Shown here piece after piece: positions 17,980 to 27,091 of a stretch of 64,000 bases of DNA (the first letter of the stretch is position 1; every line of letters begins with the position of its first letter). The notes beneath the pieces are model-generated. The model made no database searches and was not told the origin of the DNA. It worked only from the letters and a program-made list of their open reading frames with translations. This stretch comes from Thalassovita autumnalis. Lineage in GTDB: Bacteria; Pseudomonadota; Alphaproteobacteria; Rhodobacterales; Rhodobacteraceae. Location of the stretch: contig NZ_CYSB01000026.1 of assembly GCF_001458255.1 (NCBI RefSeq), forward strand, positions 62,001 to 126,000. The letters run 5' to 3'. Both the position numbers and the translations under genes were made by a program.

Positions 17980-18695
17980 TGCGGATCGCGATGTGGTCTG
18001 GCCCGCGTAATCTGTCCACTGCGATGATGTACAGTTTCGGCGCCCGTCGGGACTGTGCCGTGGTGGATGAGCCTTTCTATGCCGCCTATCTGAAAATGAC
18101 CGGGATTGAGCATCCTATGGGGGATCAGGTGATGGCCTCCCAGCCGCAGAATCCTGCGGTGGTTGCGCAGTCTCTTCTAGACCCTATTCCGGCAGGAAAG
18201 CCGCATTTTTATCAGAAACACATGTGCCAGCATATGATCCCCGGCGTACCGCGGGACTGGATGCGCCAGGTGACCAATGTCTTTCTGATCCGCCACCCGG
18301 CGCGGGTGATTGCCAGCTTTGGGGCTAAATATGACAACCCCACGCTCAGCGACATTGGCTTCACCCAACAGACGGAGCTGTTTGAGGAGGTGTGCCATTT
18401 CGGTGAACCCCCCGTGGTGATCGACAGTGACGATATCCGCCGCGATCCTGAGGGCATGTTGCAGCGGCTCTGCGCGGCTATCGATCTGCCCTGGGATCCC
18501 GGAATGCTCAGCTGGCCAGTGGGAGGGCATCCGGATGATGGGGTTTGGGCCGCGCATTGGTACGGCGCGGTACATCGTTCAACCACCTTCGCGGCGCCGG
18601 ATGCGGACATACCGGAACTGCACGGTGCAGCGGCGGAGTTGCTGGAGCAAGCCTTGCCTCATTATCAGCGATTGGCGGAAATTCGGCTGGGTTAG
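17979..18695 (+). CDS. Sulfotransferase-family protein
   Basis: A 238-residue protein with sulfotransferase P-loop features: MWSGPRNLSTAMM at the N-terminus resembles the 5'-phosphosulfate-binding loop and VFLIRHPARVIASF (about residues 102-115) the 3'-phosphate-binding segment of PAPS-dependent enzymes. The substrate is unknown. The ATG at 17979 overlaps the aminotransferase stop by one base; ATG 17970 in the same frame is an alternative. Coupling to the aminotransferase suggests, as inference only, action on an amine or amino-acid derivative. Confidence 0.75.
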   Translation: MRIAMWSGPRNLSTAMMYSFGARRDCAVVDEPFYAAYLKMTGIEHPMGDQVMASQPQNPAVVAQSLLDPIPAGKPHFYQKHMCQHMIPGVPRDWMRQVTNVFLIRHPARVIASFGAKYDNPTLSDIGFTQQTELFEEVCHFGEPPVVIDSDDIRRDPEGMLQRLCAAIDLPWDPGMLSWPVGGHPDDGVWAAHWYGAVHRSTTFAAPDADIPELHGAAAELLEQALPHYQRLAEIRLG

Positions 18696-18709
18696 AGCCT
18701 ATTGCGCGT

Positions 18710-19171
18710 TCAGGCGACGTTGCACAGGATGTGCAGCTCGCCGTCGATCACCTTGCCGGTTTGGTGAAACCCAAGGTGTTCGTAAAACGCCATGTTGGAG
18801 TTTTCGCTGTCCACCACAGTGGCCGCCAGCCGCGGCAAGCCCCAGGCGTGGGCCTGTGCCCGCGCGGCCTCAATCGCGGCTAGACCGTAGCCTTTGCCCT
18901 GTTCCTCTGCGGCAATCATCAATCGCCAGAGGAAAGCCGCATCCGGATCGTCCTGCGGATCCAGTTCTGCGGCCTGATGGGGATGCACCATCGCCATCAG
19001 CCCCACCGGCTGATCCTCAACCCACAGACCCCAGACATAGCTGCCCGGTTCATAAGCAGCCTGCGCCAGGGTGACGGCATTGGGGGCGACGAGGTTCTGC
19101 TGCCAGTCCTTAACCTTGAGGCGGATCAGCGGGTTTACCGTGTCGCGGGTGATCTCTCGGAGTGCAAGCAT
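18710..19171 (-). CDS. GNAT-family N-acetyltransferase
   Basis: A 153-residue acetyl-CoA-dependent N-acetyltransferase. The acetyl-CoA pyrophosphate loop is EEQGKGYGLAAIEAA (about residues 89-103) and the C-terminal ENSNMAFYEHLGFHQTGK block is typical of the GNAT fold, with resemblance to diamine/spermidine acetyltransferases. The substrate is not determined. It lies 40 bases upstream, in minus orientation after the SCP2 protein end, and is convergent with the sulfotransferase gene. Confidence 0.82.
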   Translation of the reverse strand: MLALREITRDTVNPLIRLKVKDWQQNLVAPNAVTLAQAAYEPGSYVWGLWVEDQPVGLMAMVHPHQAAELDPQDDPDAAFLWRLMIAAEEQGKGYGLAAIEAARAQAHAWGLPRLAATVVDSENSNMAFYEHLGFHQTGKVIDGELHILCNVA

Positions 19172-19211
19172 ATCACCAGCCTAGTGGCCCGTGACTGCCG
19201 CTGGCAAGGGC

Positions 19212-19493
19212 TTACAGCAGCTCTTTGAGCTTCAGCGCGATGGCAGGATTGCCGGAGACCTTCAGCTTGCCCATCATCACGGCGGTCATCGGGTTCAGGT
19301 TTCCGGTGACCAGCTTGGCCAGATTGTCCAGCGACAGTTTCAGGGTGCAATCGGTGTCCCGATTTTCCAGACCGACGTGACCATCCGCGATCACCACCTG
19401 ACCCAGATCACCGCAGTCAAATTTCAGGCTGTCGGCAAACCCACTGTGGGTCACACCCTTCTGCACCAGTGCAGCAATCTCTTCCAAGGTCAT
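19212..19493 (-). CDS. SCP2 sterol-binding-domain protein
   Basis: A 93-residue stand-alone SCP2 (sterol carrier protein 2-like) domain. Seen: DGHVGLENRDTDCTLKLSLDNLAKLVTGNLNP and the terminal MGKLKVSGNPAIALKLKELL pattern, split by the family-typical MTAVMMGKLK. Such single-domain proteins bind hydrophobic ligands; the bacterial role is unclear. It is on the minus strand downstream of the argG terminator and upstream of the GNAT gene. Confidence 0.85.
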   Translation of the reverse strand: MTLEEIAALVQKGVTHSGFADSLKFDCGDLGQVVIADGHVGLENRDTDCTLKLSLDNLAKLVTGNLNPMTAVMMGKLKVSGNPAIALKLKELL

Positions 19494-19504
19494 CGGTTTC
19501 CCCC

Positions 19505-19538
19505 CAAATAAAAACGCCCCCCTGTGCTAGGGGGGCGT
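19505..19538 (-). terminator. Intrinsic terminator after argG
   Basis: Perfect nine-base stem, 19514-19522 with 19530-19538 (ACGCCCCCC arm), followed on the minus strand by a T-rich tract (19505-19513). It ends argG transcription before the SCP2 gene. Confidence 0.9.
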
Positions 19539-19588
19539 CTCAAATCCAACAACACTGACGCATGGTCAGCCTGTTACATGACCAAGGG

Positions 19589-20815
19589 TCAGTCTTTCAG
19601 GCGACGGTCCCGTGCGGCCAGCAGTTTCAGGCGCAGGGCGTTCAGCTGGATGAAGCCGGCGGCGTCTTCCTGGTTGTAGGCGCCTGCATCCTCTTCGAAG
19701 GTCACGTGGGCCTCGGAGTAGAGGGAATGATCGCTGTCGCGCGCCACGGTGAAGACCGAACCTTTGTAAAGCTTCAGGGTCACGGTGCCGGTGACATGCT
19801 CTTGCGACTTGTCGATCAGCGCCTGCAGCATCTCACGCTCGGGCGAGTACCAGAAGCCGTTGTAGATCAGCTCCGCGTAGCGCGGCATGATCGAATCCTT
19901 CAGGTGGCCTGCGCCGGAATCCAGGGTGATCTGTTCGATGCCACGGTGCGCCTGCAGCAGGATGGTGCCGCCGGGGGTCTCATAGACGCCACGCGACTTC
20001 ATGCCGACAAAGCGGTTTTCAACGAAGTCCAAGCGACCAATGCCGTGCTTGCGGCCATAGTCGTTCAGCGCGGTCAGGATGGTGGCGGGGCTCATCGCTT
20101 CGCCGTTGATGCTGACGGCGTCGCCTTTTTCAAAACCGATGGTGATGATTTCAGGCGTGTCAGGCGCATCTTCCGGCGCAACGGTGCGCTGGTAGACGTA
20201 ATCGGGGGCTGCTTCGGCCGGATCTTCCAGCACTTTGCCCTCAGAAGAGGTGTGCAGCAGGTTGGCGTCAACGCTGAACGGCGCCTCACCCCGTTTGTCC
20301 TTGGCGATCGGAATCTGGTGCTGTTCAGCAAATTCCAGCAGCTTGGTTCGGCTCGACAGATCCCATTCACGCCAGGGCGCGATTACGGTGATGTCGGGGT
20401 TCAGCGCATAGGCTGCCAGTTCGAAACGCACCTGGTCGTTGCCTTTGCCGGTGGCCCCGTGGGACACGGCATCAGCACCGGTTTCAGCGGCGATTTCCAC
20501 CAAACGCTTGGAGATCAGCGGACGTGCGATCGAGGTGCCCAGCAGGTATTCACCCTCATAAAGGGCGTTGGCGCGGAACATCGGGAAGACGAAGTCACGT
20601 ACGAACTCTTCGCGGACGTCTTCAATGAAGATGTTTTCCGGCTTGATACCCAGCATCTCGGCCTTTTTGCGGGCGGGCTCCAGCTCTTCGCCCTGACCGA
20701 GGTCAGCAGTGAAGGTGACAACTTCGCAACCGTATTCGGTTTGCAGCCATTTCAGGATGATCGAGGTATCGAGGCCACCGGAGTAGGCCAGGACAACTTT
20801 CTTGGGCGCGGACAT
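19589..20815 (-). CDS. argG: Argininosuccinate synthase
   Basis: Joins citrulline and aspartate with ATP hydrolysis to form argininosuccinate in arginine synthesis. The 408-residue protein begins [18 protein letters not shown], with the PP-loop AYSGGLDTS of N-type ATP pyrophosphatases, and contains [15 protein letters not shown] and the C-terminal [18 protein letters not shown] block. ATG 20815 follows AGAGG at good spacing; a GTG five codons upstream is less likely. It stands alone and ends in a strong terminator. argJ of the same pathway is at 48362-49588. Confidence 0.97.
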   Translation of the reverse strand: MSAPKKVVLAYSGGLDTSIILKWLQTEYGCEVVTFTADLGQGEELEPARKKAEMLGIKPENIFIEDVREEFVRDFVFPMFRANALYEGEYLLGTSIARPLISKRLVEIAAETGADAVSHGATGKGNDQVRFELAAYALNPDITVIAPWREWDLSSRTKLLEFAEQHQIPIAKDKRGEAPFSVDANLLHTSSEGKVLEDPAEAAPDYVYQRTVAPEDAPDTPEIITIGFEKGDAVSINGEAMSPATILTALNDYGRKHGIGRLDFVENRFVGMKSRGVYETPGGTILLQAHRGIEQITLDSGAGHLKDSIMPRYAELIYNGFWYSPEREMLQALIDKSQEHVTGTVTLKLYKGSVFTVARDSDHSLYSEAHVTFEEDAGAYNQEDAAGFIQLNALRLKLLAARDRRLKD

Positions 20816-20969
20816 GACGACCTCTGACACGTTAGAATCTGTTTAATCGCAAGCGCGATAGCGGGTTTTGGACCCAAGGGCAAGGTGGCGTGGGGTCTGT
20901 CGGGGTGTGGACGGGTTGTTGTGGCGCAAAGGTTGTGGTTTTGTCCGCGCAAACGACTTTGAGGTTAAG

Positions 20970-21731
20970 GTGCTTGGATTAAGACTCTTTATGCTCTCGG
21001 CGCGGATGGTGGCTAACAACTGGCAGGCGGCGCTGCAGATTGTTGTATTGCCGTTCAGTCTTGTAGTGATTTCAGCGATTGCATTGGGTTTGGTGACAGG
21101 GGTCGATGTGGCTTCAATTTGGGCTGGCAATATCAATGCCGAAAACACCGATGGTCCCGTATTGGTGGCTTTGTCACTCTTCGGGCTCGCTTATGCCGTT
21201 ATGTGTACCTGGATCGCTGTCTATTGGCACCGTTACATCCTGTTGGAAGAGTTGCCCAAGGGGTTTGTCTATCAGGTCGATTGGACTGCAATCTGGGCCT
21301 ACTTGGTGAAGGGCTTTGTGCTGTCAATGATGACCCTGATTCCGGTGTTGATTTTGGTCGTCCTAATAACCGTCGTGTTAGCTGGTGCCGGCAGTTCCAC
21401 CGATTTTCTTGGACCGATTGCTGGCGTAGTTGTACTTGTCTTGTTTATGCGTTCATTTATCGTTTTGCCCGGGCTCGCAATTGGGCGAAAAATGACATTG
21501 CGGGAAGGTTGGCAGGCCGGTGCCGGCCATATGCCTGCCTTTGTTCTCATTGCAGTTATTGAGCTGCTCATCGGCAAAGCCAATGAAGCGATTCCAACCT
21601 CGCTGGTTCCAGCTGTACCGCTGATTGGATTTGTTTTGTCCTTAGTGCTTGGAATTTGCCTTCTCCTGATCAGTGTCAGCGTTCTCACCACACTCTATGG
21701 GTACTTTGTCGAGAAACGTGCGATCCCCTGA
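20970..21731 (+). CDS. Polytopic membrane protein of unknown function
   Basis: A 253-residue protein I do not recognise by function. About six hydrophobic segments are visible: one beginning ALQIVVLPFSLVVI, then VALSLFGLAYAVMCTWIAV, VLSMMTLIPVLILVVLITVV, a GVVVLVLFMRSFIVLPGLA segment, FVLIAVIELLIG and a last one with FVLSLVLGICLLLISVSV. Conserved-looking soluble pieces are YWHRYILLEELP and LPGLAIGRKMTLREGW. I start it at the GTG of 20970, which has GAGG five bases upstream and puts the first residues at VLGLRLFMLSARMV; the longer frame from 20868 adds a non-hydrophobic Arg/Trp/Gly-rich stretch. It is divergent from argG and followed by ilvA. Confidence 0.7.
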   Translation: MLGLRLFMLSARMVANNWQAALQIVVLPFSLVVISAIALGLVTGVDVASIWAGNINAENTDGPVLVALSLFGLAYAVMCTWIAVYWHRYILLEELPKGFVYQVDWTAIWAYLVKGFVLSMMTLIPVLILVVLITVVLAGAGSSTDFLGPIAGVVVLVLFMRSFIVLPGLAIGRKMTLREGWQAGAGHMPAFVLIAVIELLIGKANEAIPTSLVPAVPLIGFVLSLVLGICLLLISVSVLTTLYGYFVEKRAIP

Positions 21732-21800
21732 TCCCGTATACTTCGGCACAGTTGCCCCAAAGCGCTTGCCTTTGGGGCAGGGGTGTTTCAAGACAGGCGC

Positions 21801-23048
21801 ATGAGCGATTTTCTGAAAAAGGCCCGCGTGGCCGAGCAGCAGATGCGGGCCCTGTTCCCGGCGACGCCACTCCAGCGCAATGATCACCTGTCGTCGATTT
21901 ACGGCGCAGAGATTTGGTTGAAACGCGAAGACCTGAGCCCGGTGCGCAGCTACAAGATCCGTGGCGCGTTGAACGCCATGGGTAAGGCCTTGGCGCGCGA
22001 TCCTGCGCTTGAGGTGTTTGTCTGTGCCTCCGCCGGCAACCATGCGCAGGGCGTGGCCTATGTCAGCAAGCATTTCGGCGTGAAGGGCGTGATTTTCATG
22101 CCGGTCACCACGCCGCAGCAGAAGATCGACAAAACCCGCATGTTCGGCGGTGAAAACGTCGAAATTCGCCTTGTTGGGGACTATTTTGATGCCTGTCTTG
22201 AGGCCGCTCAGGACTATTGCAAAGAGGCGGGCGGCTATTTCCTGTCCCCCTTTGACGATCTTGATGTGATTGAAGGCCAGGCCAGCGTTGCGGCGGAAAT
22301 GACCGCGCAGCTGGGGCGGGTGCCGGATATGGTGGTTCTGCCTGTGGGCGGTGGTGGCCTGTCGGCGGGGGTGACTCGCTACATGGCGGAGGTCGCACCG
22401 GGCACGGATTTGCGTTTTGTTGAACCGTCAGGCGGGCAAAGCCTGCGCGCGGCCCTTACCGAAGGCCATCCGGTGAAGCTGAACCATGTCGACAGTTTTG
22501 TGGACGGCGCGGCGGTGGCGCAGATCGGCCAGCATCCTTTTGCGGTGCTGAAAGACACGCCTTTGGTCAAGATGCTGGATGCGCCCGAAGATCGGATTTG
22601 CACCACTATCATTGAGATGCTGAACCTAGAAGGCATCGTGCTGGAACCTGCCGGTGCCCTGTCTGTGGATGCGCTGAAGGATCTGAAGGATGAGGTTAAA
22701 GGCAAAACCGTGGTCTGCGTCACCTCTGGTGGCAACTTCGATTTTGAACGCCTGCCTGAGGTCAAGGAACGGGCACAGCGTTATATGGGGATCAAGAAAT
22801 ACCTCATCCTGCGCCTGCCACAGCGCCCCGGCGCGTTGAAGGATTTCCTGAATATACTGGGACCCGAAGACAATATCGCGCGCTTTGAGTATATGAAGAA
22901 AAACGCCCGCAACTTTGGTTCGGTCCTGATCGGGATCGAAACCACCGAGGCGGCGAATTTTGAAGCGCTGTTTGCCCGCCTGGAGGACAGCGATTTTGTC
23001 TACTCTGACATCACCGAAGATGAGAGCATCGCAGAGTTTGTGATTTAA
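21801..23048 (+). CDS. ilvA: Threonine ammonia-lyase (threonine dehydratase)
   Basis: PLP enzyme that converts threonine to 2-oxobutanoate, the first step of isoleucine synthesis. Motifs: PVRSYKIRGA with the PLP lysine, CASAGNHAQGVAY, and the PLP-phosphate loop LPVGGGGLSAG. The 415-residue length fits the shorter form with one C-terminal ACT-like regulatory domain (about residues 330-415, starting LILRLPQRPGALKDFL), so feedback control by isoleucine is likely. Start chosen at ATG 21801 (MSDFLKKARVAEQQ); an in-frame ATG lies 18 bases upstream. Confidence 0.93.
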   Translation: MSDFLKKARVAEQQMRALFPATPLQRNDHLSSIYGAEIWLKREDLSPVRSYKIRGALNAMGKALARDPALEVFVCASAGNHAQGVAYVSKHFGVKGVIFMPVTTPQQKIDKTRMFGGENVEIRLVGDYFDACLEAAQDYCKEAGGYFLSPFDDLDVIEGQASVAAEMTAQLGRVPDMVVLPVGGGGLSAGVTRYMAEVAPGTDLRFVEPSGGQSLRAALTEGHPVKLNHVDSFVDGAAVAQIGQHPFAVLKDTPLVKMLDAPEDRICTTIIEMLNLEGIVLEPAGALSVDALKDLKDEVKGKTVVCVTSGGNFDFERLPEVKERAQRYMGIKKYLILRLPQRPGALKDFLNILGPEDNIARFEYMKKNARNFGSVLIGIETTEAANFEALFARLEDSDFVYSDITEDESIAEFVI

Positions 23049-23058
23049 TGCATTCCGG

Positions 23059-23412
23059 TCAGGCGGCGACGTGGACCGACCATTCGCCGTCAAAAACTGA
23101 GATGGAGCGATCAAAACACTGCAGCAGCGCATGGAGTGGCGCGGCGGCCTCCTGCGTGTCTTTCAGATGCAGGGTGTTGAGGCCTTGAACGTGCCGCTCC
23201 ACCTCACGGCATTTGTCGGCCAGATCGGCAAAGCCCAGGTTCATTGCCGCTGACTTCAGCCGGTGCAGATCCGCCTCAACCGTCAGCGGATCAGGCGCCT
23301 GTAGCTTTTCCACAATCGGATGCAGCTCATCCAGCAGCTGCTCCATCACCTCAGAAAACTCAGCCGCACCCAGTTCGGTGTAGAGTTCCTGTACCCGTTC
23401 CCAATTGATCAT
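23059..23412 (-). CDS. Stand-alone HPt histidine phosphotransfer protein
   Basis: A 117-residue, all-helical protein with the HPt signature HRLKSAAMNLGF; His50 is the expected phosphorylated residue and the following Lys and small residues fit the consensus. Such proteins carry phosphate between hybrid kinases and receivers. No kinase is encoded nearby, and the only receiver-like protein in the window (37042-37473) is degenerate. ATG 23412 has GGAGGG at good spacing. It is convergent with ilvA (ten bases between stops). Confidence 0.8.
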   Translation of the reverse strand: MINWERVQELYTELGAAEFSEVMEQLLDELHPIVEKLQAPDPLTVEADLHRLKSAAMNLGFADLADKCREVERHVQGLNTLHLKDTQEAAAPLHALLQCFDRSISVFDGEWSVHVAA

Positions 23413-23526
23413 GATGCCCTCCATCCAGTAATCAATCTCTGGTTGAGCGAAGCTTCTCAGCGAATCGTTAAGCCTTTATGAAGACGCGGGCGTATTGCGG
23501 GGGGTGCTCTGGGGCGGAGGCCGTGG

Positions 23527-23961
23527 TCAGAGCAGCTGGGCCAGGAAATGGCGATCGCCGGGATTGCCCAGCAGGGTCACGGCCTCCTCAATCGGTAGCC
23601 AATGGGCACTGTGGCCGGGTTCCAGCGGATCACTGTGACGGCGCACGGGATGGGCCAGATAGATGGTGCAGATCTTCTCCGCCCAGAGGTCATATTCCGG
23701 CATGAAGGTGTAGCGGCGAAACGCACCCAGACGGCGGGGATAGGCAATGGACCAGCCGGTTTCTTCAAACACCTCACGATGCAGGGCGATCTGCGGTGAT
23801 TCCCCCGCATCGATGCCGCCGCCGGGCAGCTGAAACTCGGGCTCAGGGTCCTGTTGATGGGTCAGCAACACCTGCCGGCCACGGGGCAGGATCACATAGG
23901 CGCCGGGGCGCATTGTGTAACGTTTGTCGGGTCTTGGCGCCGTGCCAAAGCGTCGGATCAT
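23527..23961 (-). CDS. Nudix hydrolase
   Basis: A 144-residue Nudix protein. The Nudix box is GGGIDAGES followed by REVFEETGW, matching Gx5Ex7REUxEExGU (about residues 47-69). The substrate is not predictable from the box alone; the flanking RPGAYVILPRGRQVLLTHQ and WLPIEEAVTLL are common in this superfamily. It is divergent from hslO, and two other Nudix genes in the window (25109, 47885) belong to different subfamilies. Confidence 0.85.
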   Translation of the reverse strand: MIRRFGTAPRPDKRYTMRPGAYVILPRGRQVLLTHQQDPEPEFQLPGGGIDAGESPQIALHREVFEETGWSIAYPRRLGAFRRYTFMPEYDLWAEKICTIYLAHPVRRHSDPLEPGHSAHWLPIEEAVTLLGNPGDRHFLAQLL

Positions 23962-24126
23962 CGCGGCGAGTCCTTCTGTTTCTACGGGTCGAACCGGGTC
24001 TGGAATGGCCGCCCCTTGGACTGGCGCTTGTCCTGCCTATATTCAGCCTGTATGCCATGCCACCAAATTCTTGAGCCACAGACTGCCGCGCCCTCTATGC
24101 CAAGCGTCGGCGTATAAGGAAACCCC

Positions 24127-25122
24127 ATGTCACTTGGATCGAAACTCGCCTGGGACGACACCGTTCTGCCGTTCCAGTTGGACCACGCCGATATTCGCGG
24201 TCGCGTCGCCCGTTTGGACGGTGTGCTGAGCAATGTGCTGAAGCAGCATGACTACCCCACCATTGTTGAGGCGCTGGTGGCTGAAATGGCCCTGCTGACG
24301 GCATTGATCGGTCAGACGGTTAAGCTGCGCTGGAAACTGTCGCTGCAGGTGCAGTCGGACGGTCCCGTGCGGATGATTGCCACCGACTACTATGGCCCCA
24401 CCAACGAGGGCGAACCGGCCCGTATTCGCGCCTATGCCAGCTTTGATCCGGATCGGTTGACCGATTCTGCCCCGTTTGAACAGCTGGGCAAAGGCTATTT
24501 CGCGATCATGATCGATCAGGGCCAGAACATGACCCCCTATCAGGGGCTGACCCCGCTGGCGGGCGCGTCACTGGCGGAATGTGCCGAAGCCTATTTCGCC
24601 CAGTCCGAGCAGCTGCCGACCCGGTTCCAGCTGTCCTTTGGTCAGTCGGTGGAGCCCGGTGTGGGCGAACATTGGCGCGCCGGTGGCGTGATGCTGCAGC
24701 ATATGCCGAAAGCCTCGCCCTTCGCCAAAGGCGAAGAGGCGACCGGCGATGATGGCTTGATGCATGCCCGCGATCTGGTGGATGGCGAAGACGGTGAAAA
24801 CTGGAACCGTGTGAACATCCTGCTCGACTCGGTCGAGGAGCTGGAGCTGATCGGCCCGCAGGTGACCCCGGCGACGCTGCTGACCCGCCTGTTCCATGAG
24901 GAACAGCCGCGCGTCTATGATCTGCAGCCGGTGACCTTTGGCTGCACCTGTTCTGAGGATCGCGTGCGTCAGTCGCTGTCGATCTACTCGGCCAAGGACA
25001 TCGAGAAGATGACCACCGATGCAGGCCGTGTCACAGCGGATTGCCAATTCTGCGGAGCCCATTACGATCTGGATCCCAAGACGGTCGGATTGGAGGCAGC
25101 AAAGGCCAATGGCAACACATGA
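24127..25122 (+). CDS. hslO: Redox-regulated chaperonin Hsp33
   Basis: Holdase activated by oxidation and unfolding, protecting proteins during oxidative heat stress. The 331-residue protein has the N-terminal Hsp33 domain (DGPVRMIATDYYGP) and a C-terminal redox switch with the zinc-binding CTCSEDR (CxC) and CQFCGAHY (CxxC) pairs. It overlaps the CoA pyrophosphatase gene by 14 bases, and this in turn overlaps cca by four, so the three form a tight operon. Confidence 0.94.
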   Translation: MSLGSKLAWDDTVLPFQLDHADIRGRVARLDGVLSNVLKQHDYPTIVEALVAEMALLTALIGQTVKLRWKLSLQVQSDGPVRMIATDYYGPTNEGEPARIRAYASFDPDRLTDSAPFEQLGKGYFAIMIDQGQNMTPYQGLTPLAGASLAECAEAYFAQSEQLPTRFQLSFGQSVEPGVGEHWRAGGVMLQHMPKASPFAKGEEATGDDGLMHARDLVDGEDGENWNRVNILLDSVEELELIGPQVTPATLLTRLFHEEQPRVYDLQPVTFGCTCSEDRVRQSLSIYSAKDIEKMTTDAGRVTADCQFCGAHYDLDPKTVGLEAAKANGNT

Positions 25123-25708
25123 TCCCCTTGTGGGTGTGAAACAGGCGCTGGGCCGACCCAGCGCCGAGTCCTCTGATTTTGACCTGAACCCCGATGTTTC
25201 CCTGCCCGCAGGGCGCAAGCTGCGCCCTGCGGCTGTGCTGGTGGGGTTCATTGATCGTGGCGCTGGCCCCCATGTGGTGCTGACCAAGCGTTCATCCCGG
25301 CTGAAACATCATCCTGGTCAGATCGCCTTCCCGGGTGGGAAAGTGGATGAGGGCGATGTGGATGTGGTGGACACCGCTCTGCGCGAAGCCTGGGAAGAGG
25401 TGGGGTTGCGCCGTGATCAGGTGGAGGTCTTTGGCACGCTGCCACGGCATGAAACGGTCACCAGCTTCACTGTGACGCCAGTTTTGGGCCGAATTAGTGA
25501 CGACTTTGCGCCCGTAGCAGAACCAGGCGAAGTGGATGAGATCTTTGAGGTGCCGCTGGCCCATCTGGCGGATCCGGCCAATTATCTGGTGCAGTCGCGG
25601 CGCTGGCGCGGGCAGCGGCGGTATTACCATACGGTTCCTTGGGGGCCCTATTACATCTGGGGGGCAACGGCCCGGATGCTGCGCGGCCTGGCGGAGCGGA
25701 TGGTATGA
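25109..25708 (+). CDS. CoA pyrophosphatase-type Nudix hydrolase (NudL family)
   Basis: A 199-residue Nudix protein of the CoA diphosphatase group. The extended subfamily motif LTKRSSRLKHHPGQIAFPGG precedes the box, GGKVDEGD followed by ALREAWEEVGL (about residues 73-98). The family cleaves CoA and its derivatives to 3'-phosphoadenosine monophosphate and 4'-phosphopantetheine. I place the start at ATG 25109, inside the end of hslO; the open frame extends upstream into hslO codons. Its last bases overlap the cca start (ATGA). Confidence 0.86.
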   Translation: MATHDPLVGVKQALGRPSAESSDFDLNPDVSLPAGRKLRPAAVLVGFIDRGAGPHVVLTKRSSRLKHHPGQIAFPGGKVDEGDVDVVDTALREAWEEVGLRRDQVEVFGTLPRHETVTSFTVTPVLGRISDDFAPVAEPGEVDEIFEVPLAHLADPANYLVQSRRWRGQRRYYHTVPWGPYYIWGATARMLRGLAERMV

Positions 25709-26865
25709 AGGTCACCGGCGATTGGTTGATTGATCCGGCCACGCAGGCGGTCTGCGCCATGCTGAGTGATGCTGGCTATCAGGCGCATTTTGTTGGCGGC
25801 TGCGTGCGCAACGCTTTGATTGGCGCCCCGGTCAGTGATCTGGACATCGCAACAGATGCGCGCCCTGAAAAAGTGATGGAACTGGCCGAAGCAGCCGGGC
25901 TAAATGCCATCCCGACGGGCATCGATCATGGCACGATTACAGTGGTTTCGGGTCGAATCCCGCATGAAATCACCACCTATCGCAAAGACGTGGAAACCGA
26001 CGGCCGCCGCGCTGTTGTGGCCTTTGCTGATACGATGGTCGAAGACGCCGAGCGGCGCGATTTCACCATGAACGCGCTTTATTGCGATGCCGACGGGCTG
26101 GTGGTGGATCCGCTGGGGCAGGGGCTGGCCGATCTGGAGGCGCGGCATCTGCGATTTATCAACGACCCGGAAATGCGGATCCGTGAGGATTACCTGAGGA
26201 TCCTGCGCTATTTCCGGTTCCATGCCTGGTATGGCGATCCGTCCGAGGGTCTGGATCCCGAAGCCCTGGCCGCAATTGCGGCGAATTTGGCTGGAATAGA
26301 GACACTTTCGCGCGAACGGGTGGGGGTAGAACTGATCAAGTTGCTCTCTGCGCCGGCACCGGAACAATCGGTTGCCGCGATGCGCCAGTCCGGGGTTTTG
26401 GCCATGGTGTTGGACGGTGTGGACGATCGGGCGCTGGCGCCTTTGGTCCATCTGGAGGCTCAGGCCGGCCTGGATCCCGATGGCATCCGGCGCCTGGCTG
26501 CCCTTGGCGGGCAGGGTGACGGGCGCGAATTGCGCCTGTCCAATGCGCAGCGCAAACATTTGGCGCTCTATCGCGACCAGATAGGCAGCAGTGAGGGCCC
26601 CGGCGCGCTGGGCTATCATCATGGCGCAGCCTTGGCGCGTGACATTCTGGTGTTGCGGGCCGCGATGCTGGAAATACCCCTGATGCCGGGGGCGTTCGCC
26701 GCTGTGGATCGCGGTGCCGGGGCGGCGTTTCCGGTGAAGTCAGCGGATCTGATGGACCGGTTTCAAGGCCGGGCATTAGGGGATGAGTTGCGTCGGTTGC
26801 AGAGCCTTTGGATCGCGTCTGATTTTTCTGCTACTCGGGATCAGTTGTTGGGCCAAGCCCCATAG
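25705..26865 (+). CDS. cca: CCA tRNA nucleotidyltransferase / poly(A) polymerase family protein
   Basis: Class II nucleotidyltransferase that adds or repairs the 3' CCA of tRNA. The 386-residue product has GGCVRNAL with the catalytic DLDIATDARP pair near residues 48-57, HGTITV, RRDFTMNAL, the ExxRILRYFRFHA block (near 165) and a helical C-terminal part. Poly(A) polymerase and CCA enzymes share these motifs, so the exact activity is inferred from length and from being the single copy here. It overlaps the upstream Nudix gene by four bases. Confidence 0.85.
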   Translation: MKVTGDWLIDPATQAVCAMLSDAGYQAHFVGGCVRNALIGAPVSDLDIATDARPEKVMELAEAAGLNAIPTGIDHGTITVVSGRIPHEITTYRKDVETDGRRAVVAFADTMVEDAERRDFTMNALYCDADGLVVDPLGQGLADLEARHLRFINDPEMRIREDYLRILRYFRFHAWYGDPSEGLDPEALAAIAANLAGIETLSRERVGVELIKLLSAPAPEQSVAAMRQSGVLAMVLDGVDDRALAPLVHLEAQAGLDPDGIRRLAALGGQGDGRELRLSNAQRKHLALYRDQIGSSEGPGALGYHHGAALARDILVLRAAMLEIPLMPGAFAAVDRGAGAAFPVKSADLMDRFQGRALGDELRRLQSLWIASDFSATRDQLLGQAP

Positions 26866-27091
26866 AGTGCACCTGCGCAAAGCGCCTGTGCGGGGCGGTT
26901 TAGCGCTTGCCCTTTTGGGGCGCGTGCTATCTGAATGCGGGCCATAGATACCCTATCCAAATTTGAGCCCGGTGGATCGACTTGCGCAGAGCACGCAACA
27001 TCCGCTAGCCCCCCATAGCCCGCCGACGTCTGGTGGGTTCAGGCAGCCAAGGCGCACATATTTTTGGATCTTACCAAGCCAAAGGTTTCCG

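Noticed and set aside
19562-20827. A 421-codon plus-strand open frame opposite argG
   Set aside because: It is a shadow of argG and crosses its terminator region.
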